Both the position numbers and the translations under genes were made by a program. A stretch of DNA of 17,698 bases from Chitinophagaceae bacterium (GTDB taxonomy: Bacteria > Bacteroidota > Bacteroidia > Chitinophagales > Chitinophagaceae). This document shows, in pieces, positions 15,310-17,698 of this stretch. The notes under the pieces were generated by a model, which saw nothing but the letters and a program-made list of their open reading frames with translations, did not search any database and was not told where the DNA came from. Every line of letters begins with the position of its first letter. Position 1 is the first letter of the stretch. The stretch spans positions 1-17,698 of the forward strand of contig CANGEZ010000012.1 in NCBI GenBank assembly GCA_947452875.1, given 5' to 3'.

Positions 15310-15330
15310 TAAAAAAAATCGTCCAAAATA

Positions 15331-16191
15331 ATGAAAGGAATAATTCTCGCAGGTGGCTCAGGAACAAGACTGTATCCAATCACAATGGGAATCAGCAAGC
15401 AACTCATGCCCATTTATGACAAGCCGATGATTTATTACCCATTGAGCACATTGATGCTGGCGGGCATTCATGAGATTCTTGTTATTACCACACCAGAAGA
15501 CCAGTCGCAGTTTATGCGTTTATTAGGCGATGGCTCTCAATGGGGTTGCAAAATCAGTTATGAAAAACAAGAAAAGCCAAATGGACTCGCACAGGCTTTT
15601 GTAATTGGAGAAAAATTTATTGGAAATGATAGTGTCGCTTTGGTACTTGGCGATAATATTTTTTATGGCAGTGGGTTTAGTAAAATGTTGCAAGATGCCG
15701 CCAATCCTGAAGGCGCAGTGATTTTTGCTTATCCTGTTGTCGACCCTGAAAGATATGGTGTGGTTGCATTCGATAACGACAATAATGCCATCAGCATAGA
15801 AGAAAAACCTACTCATCCGAAAAGCAATTACGCCGTACCGGGATTATATTTTTACAATAATGATGTGGTTCGTATTGCAAAAGAAATAAAACCTAGTCCA
15901 CGTGGTGAATATGAAATTACCGACGTGAACAAAGTGTATATGGACAACAGGCAATTAAAAGTAGTTACCCTAAACAGAGGTTTCGCTTGGTTGGACACTG
16001 GAACTTTTGATTCTTTACACGATGCGAGTGAATATGTAAGAGTAATTGAAAAAAGACAAGGACTTAAAGTGGGTTGCCCAGAAGAAATCGCTTATAGAAT
16101 GGGATTTATTACTAAAGCACAACTCGATTTGTTGGCAGACCAATTGAAGAAAAGCGGTTATGGCGAATACCTCAGTAAAATTTCAAAATAA
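15331..16191 (+). CDS. rfbA: Glucose-1-phosphate thymidylyltransferase
   Basis: 286 residues, the typical RmlA length. It makes dTDP-glucose from dTTP and glucose 1-phosphate, the step before RfbB. The nucleotide-binding motif is LAGGSGTRLYP (6-16), followed by SKQLMPIYDKPMIYYPLSTL (22-41), GDN with metal-binding Asp108, YGVVAFD, IEEKP (156-160), YEITDVN (194-200), RGFAWLDTGT (216-225) with Asp223, and the C-terminal CPEEIAYRMGFI. ATG at 15331 follows the IVP element by 20 bases and has no Shine-Dalgarno. The stop is 4 bases before the acetyltransferase start, so the two are probably co-translated. rfbC and rfbD are not in the window. Confidence 0.97.
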   Translation: MKGIILAGGSGTRLYPITMGISKQLMPIYDKPMIYYPLSTLMLAGIHEILVITTPEDQSQFMRLLGDGSQWGCKISYEKQEKPNGLAQAFVIGEKFIGNDSVALVLGDNIFYGSGFSKMLQDAANPEGAVIFAYPVVDPERYGVVAFDNDNNAISIEEKPTHPKSNYAVPGLYFYNNDVVRIAKEIKPSPRGEYEITDVNKVYMDNRQLKVVTLNRGFAWLDTGTFDSLHDASEYVRVIEKRQGLKVGCPEEIAYRMGFITKAQLDLLADQLKKSGYGEYLSKISK

Positions 16192-16195
16192 TTGC

Positions 16196-16768
16196 ATGAG
16201 CTATTTCGCACATCCAACAGCTGTGATTGATGAAAATTGTTCTATCGGAAAAGGAACAAAAATTTGGCATTTCACACATGTGATGTCTGAAGCTGTTATT
16301 GGCATGAATTGCAATCTTGGACAAAATGTAGTCATCGAAAGAAAAGTAATGTTGGGAAACAATGTTCGCATACAAAATAATGTAAGTGTATACCAAGGTG
16401 TGATTTGCGAAGACGATGTGTTTTTAGGTCCAAGTGTTGTACTTACTAATGTCATCAACCCTCGCAGCGCCATCAGCAGAAAACATGAATTTAAAAATAC
16501 CATTATCAGAAAAGGGGCGACCATTGGTGCCAACGCAACTATAGTTTGTGGTAATGAAATTGGCAGTTATGCATTCATTGGCGCAGGTGCGGTAGTTACC
16601 AAGCCCGTGTTACCATATGCTTTAATTACTGGAAATCCGGGCGTGCAAACAGGGTGGATGAGCGAATATGGACATAAACTTTCTTTTGACAATAATGGCA
16701 TTGCATTTTGTATTGAATCCAATCAACAATATTCACTTCACAATAATGAAGTAAAAAGAGTTCAATAA
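16196..16768 (+). CDS. Left-handed beta-helix sugar N-acetyltransferase (WbpD/WlbB/FdtC-like)
   Basis: 190 residues from the ATG at 16196 (MSYFAHPTAVIDE), chosen over the upstream ATG at 16160 because that adds 12 unrelated residues inside rfbA. Hexapeptide-repeat strands run from about residue 5 to 150: AVIDENCSIGKGTKIWHFTH, IGMNCNLGQNVVIE, GNNVRIQNNVSVYQGVICED, VFLGPSVVLTNVINPRSAIS, then KGATIGANATIVCGNEIG, YAFIGAGAVVTK and NPGVQTGWMSEYG. This matches trimeric acetyl-CoA-dependent enzymes acetylating a 3-amino sugar nucleotide: either UDP-GlcNAc3N-uronate (WbpD) or dTDP-3-amino-3,6-dideoxyhexose (FdtC/QdtC). Being 4 bases behind rfbA favours a dTDP sugar, but the isomerase and aminotransferase partners are not visible. 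A C-terminal tail with IAFCIESNQQYSL is extra. Confidence 0.88.
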   Translation: MSYFAHPTAVIDENCSIGKGTKIWHFTHVMSEAVIGMNCNLGQNVVIERKVMLGNNVRIQNNVSVYQGVICEDDVFLGPSVVLTNVINPRSAISRKHEFKNTIIRKGATIGANATIVCGNEIGSYAFIGAGAVVTKPVLPYALITGNPGVQTGWMSEYGHKLSFDNNGIAFCIESNQQYSLHNNEVKRVQ

Positions 16769-16847
16769 GATTATTCATTAGAATAAATTCTCACCACAAT
16801 TTTTAAATTTCTTTATTCGTAATTTAGCGTCCACAAATAAATAAAGT

Positions 16848-17698
16848 ATGTGCGGAATTGCCGGGTTCATAGATTATCAAAATAGTTCTTCTGAAACTGT
16901 ATTAAGGTCGGCAACAGACATACTTTCTCACAGAGGTCCGGATGGCAGTGGATATGCTTTTTTACAGCTTGAACAATGTCAAATTGGACTTGGTCATAGA
17001 AGATTATCCATCATCGATTTAAGTAACGCGGCTTCTCAGCCCATGTCATACAAGCATTTCAAGATTGTATTTAATGGTGAAATTTATAATTACGCCGAAA
17101 TAAAAACGGTGCTTTTACAAAAAGGTCATCAGTTTGAAACTCACTCAGATACTGAAGTCATCATTCATGCATGGGAAGAATGGGGCGGAGCTATGATTGA
17201 TCAGTTTATAGGAATGTTTGCTTTTGTAATTTATGATTCGCTAAAAAAAGAATTGACATGTTACAGAGATCGAGCCGGTGTAAAACCATTCTACTACTAT
17301 TGGCATGAAGGTTTATTTTTATTTTCTTCTGAATTAAAAAGTTTTCATCAACATCCCCGATTTAAAAAAGTTATCAATAAAGAAGCGATACATCAATATT
17401 TCCAATACGGATATATCATGGCGCCACTTTCAATATTTGAACATACCCATAAACTGATACCCGGTCATTATTTACAATTTTCAATAGAAAAAAAATCTAT
17501 TCAGATAAATAAGTATTGGGATGTATTTGATGCCTATAATAAACCCAAACTCGACATTTCAGAGGCAGAGGCCAAAACAAAACTGCATGAACTATTAATT
17601 TCTGCTTGCAATTATAGAATGGTGGCTGACGTACCTGTAGGCGTTTTTTTAAGTGGAGGTTATGACAGTACAGCCGTTACTGCCTTGATACAGTCGCA
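16848..17698 (+). CDS. asnB: AsnB-type glutamine amidotransferase/asparagine synthase, 5' part
   Basis: The frame stays open to the window edge, giving 283 residues of a protein expected to be about 600 long. It starts MCGIAGFID with the Ntn nucleophile Cys2 after Met removal. Class II glutaminase motifs follow: SHRGPDGSGY, GHRRLSIIDLS, FNGEIYNY, SDTEVIIHAWEEWG, FIGMFAFVIYD and RDRAGVKPFYY. The synthetase domain begins before the end, with ADVPVGVFLSGGYDSTAV; SGGYDS (269-274) is the PP-loop that binds ATP. In sugar loci such enzymes often amidate uronic acids of the O-unit instead of making asparagine; the gene position suggests this, but true AsnB is not excluded. ATG at 16848 has only A/T-rich leader; TAATTTAG upstream is a one-mismatch -7 box. 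Confidence 0.92.
   Translation, partial: MCGIAGFIDYQNSSSETVLRSATDILSHRGPDGSGYAFLQLEQCQIGLGHRRLSIIDLSNAASQPMSYKHFKIVFNGEIYNYAEIKTVLLQKGHQFETHSDTEVIIHAWEEWGGAMIDQFIGMFAFVIYDSLKKELTCYRDRAGVKPFYYYWHEGLFLFSSELKSFHQHPRFKKVINKEAIHQYFQYGYIMAPLSIFEHTHKLIPGHYLQFSIEKKSIQINKYWDVFDAYNKPKLDISEAEAKTKLHELLISACNYRMVADVPVGVFLSGGYDSTAVTALIQS

Larger units (their letters stand above)
14694..15311. other. IVS-like element: inverted nonamer arrays enclosing an IVP gene
   Basis: Two arrays of degenerate 9-base units face each other (14702-14775 plus-oriented, 15255-15309 minus-oriented) with the four-helix-bundle gene in the loop. The arms share the perfect 10-base complement GTTTAGATGG (14749-14758) and CCATCTAAAC (15272-15281). 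The insertion lies between the stop of rfbB and the start of rfbA (20 bases before its ATG). Stem plus IVP gene in the loop is the known layout of intervening sequences in 23S rRNA; that this is a mobile or RNA-processed unit is inference. Confidence 0.45.

Noticed and set aside
16160..16195. Longer start for the acetyltransferase at 16160.
   Set aside because: It adds 12 residues coded in another frame of the end of rfbA; family members begin at MSYFAHPTA, and the 16196 start leaves a natural 4-base gap.

Overview
The window looks like chromosomal DNA of a Bacteroidota bacterium, probably from the Chitinophagaceae/Sphingobacteriia side. The reasons are the AT-rich sequence, a family GH97 glycosidase, start codons that mostly lack Shine-Dalgarno sequences, several TAnnTTTG-type -7 boxes, and secreted proteins ending in the GMIRF...W-N module common in that phylum. 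The genus is inference. No rRNA, tRNA, CRISPR array or transposase gene was seen.

Layout. Positions 1-669 hold the 3' end of a GH97 alpha-glucosidase-type gene, followed by a hairpin-forming repeat (707-807). Positions 867-3932 hold three minus-strand genes: a Uup-like ABC-F ATPase, an Hsp20 small heat-shock protein with a strong Shine-Dalgarno, and a small helical protein of unknown function. Two good intrinsic terminators separate them. Positions 4074-7472 hold a two-gene plus-strand unit for exported proteins: an alpha/beta hydrolase starting at TTG, and a YadA-head-like beta-roll protein with no visible membrane anchor. A 310-base repeat-filled gap (7473-7782) follows.

From 7783 to the right edge lies an O-antigen/capsule-type locus. 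It encodes a Wzx-like flippase, a SAM methyltransferase, two GT4 glycosyltransferases, an oppositely oriented polytopic membrane protein (possible Wzy-type polymerase), RfbB, a four-helix-bundle IVP protein, RfbA, a left-handed beta-helix N-acetyltransferase, and a glutamine amidotransferase of the AsnB type cut by the window edge. RfbA and RfbB make dTDP-4-keto-6-deoxyglucose. RmlC and RmlD are not visible, and the acetyltransferase next to rfbA suggests an N-acetylated amino-sugar product. The glycosyltransferases would build the repeat unit, the flippase would export it, and the membrane protein might polymerise it.

The most unusual feature is a degenerate repeat family with a 9-nt period (consensus near GTTCAAnAG or GTTTAGnAG) arranged as inverted arms at three places: 707-807, 7479-7743 and 14702-15309. 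At the third place the arms enclose the IVP gene, between rfbB and rfbA. That is the architecture of 23S rRNA intervening sequences (stem plus IVP gene in the loop), but here it sits inside a polysaccharide operon. The middle copy also contains two inverted REP-like palindromes flanked by a 44-nt near-identical direct repeat.
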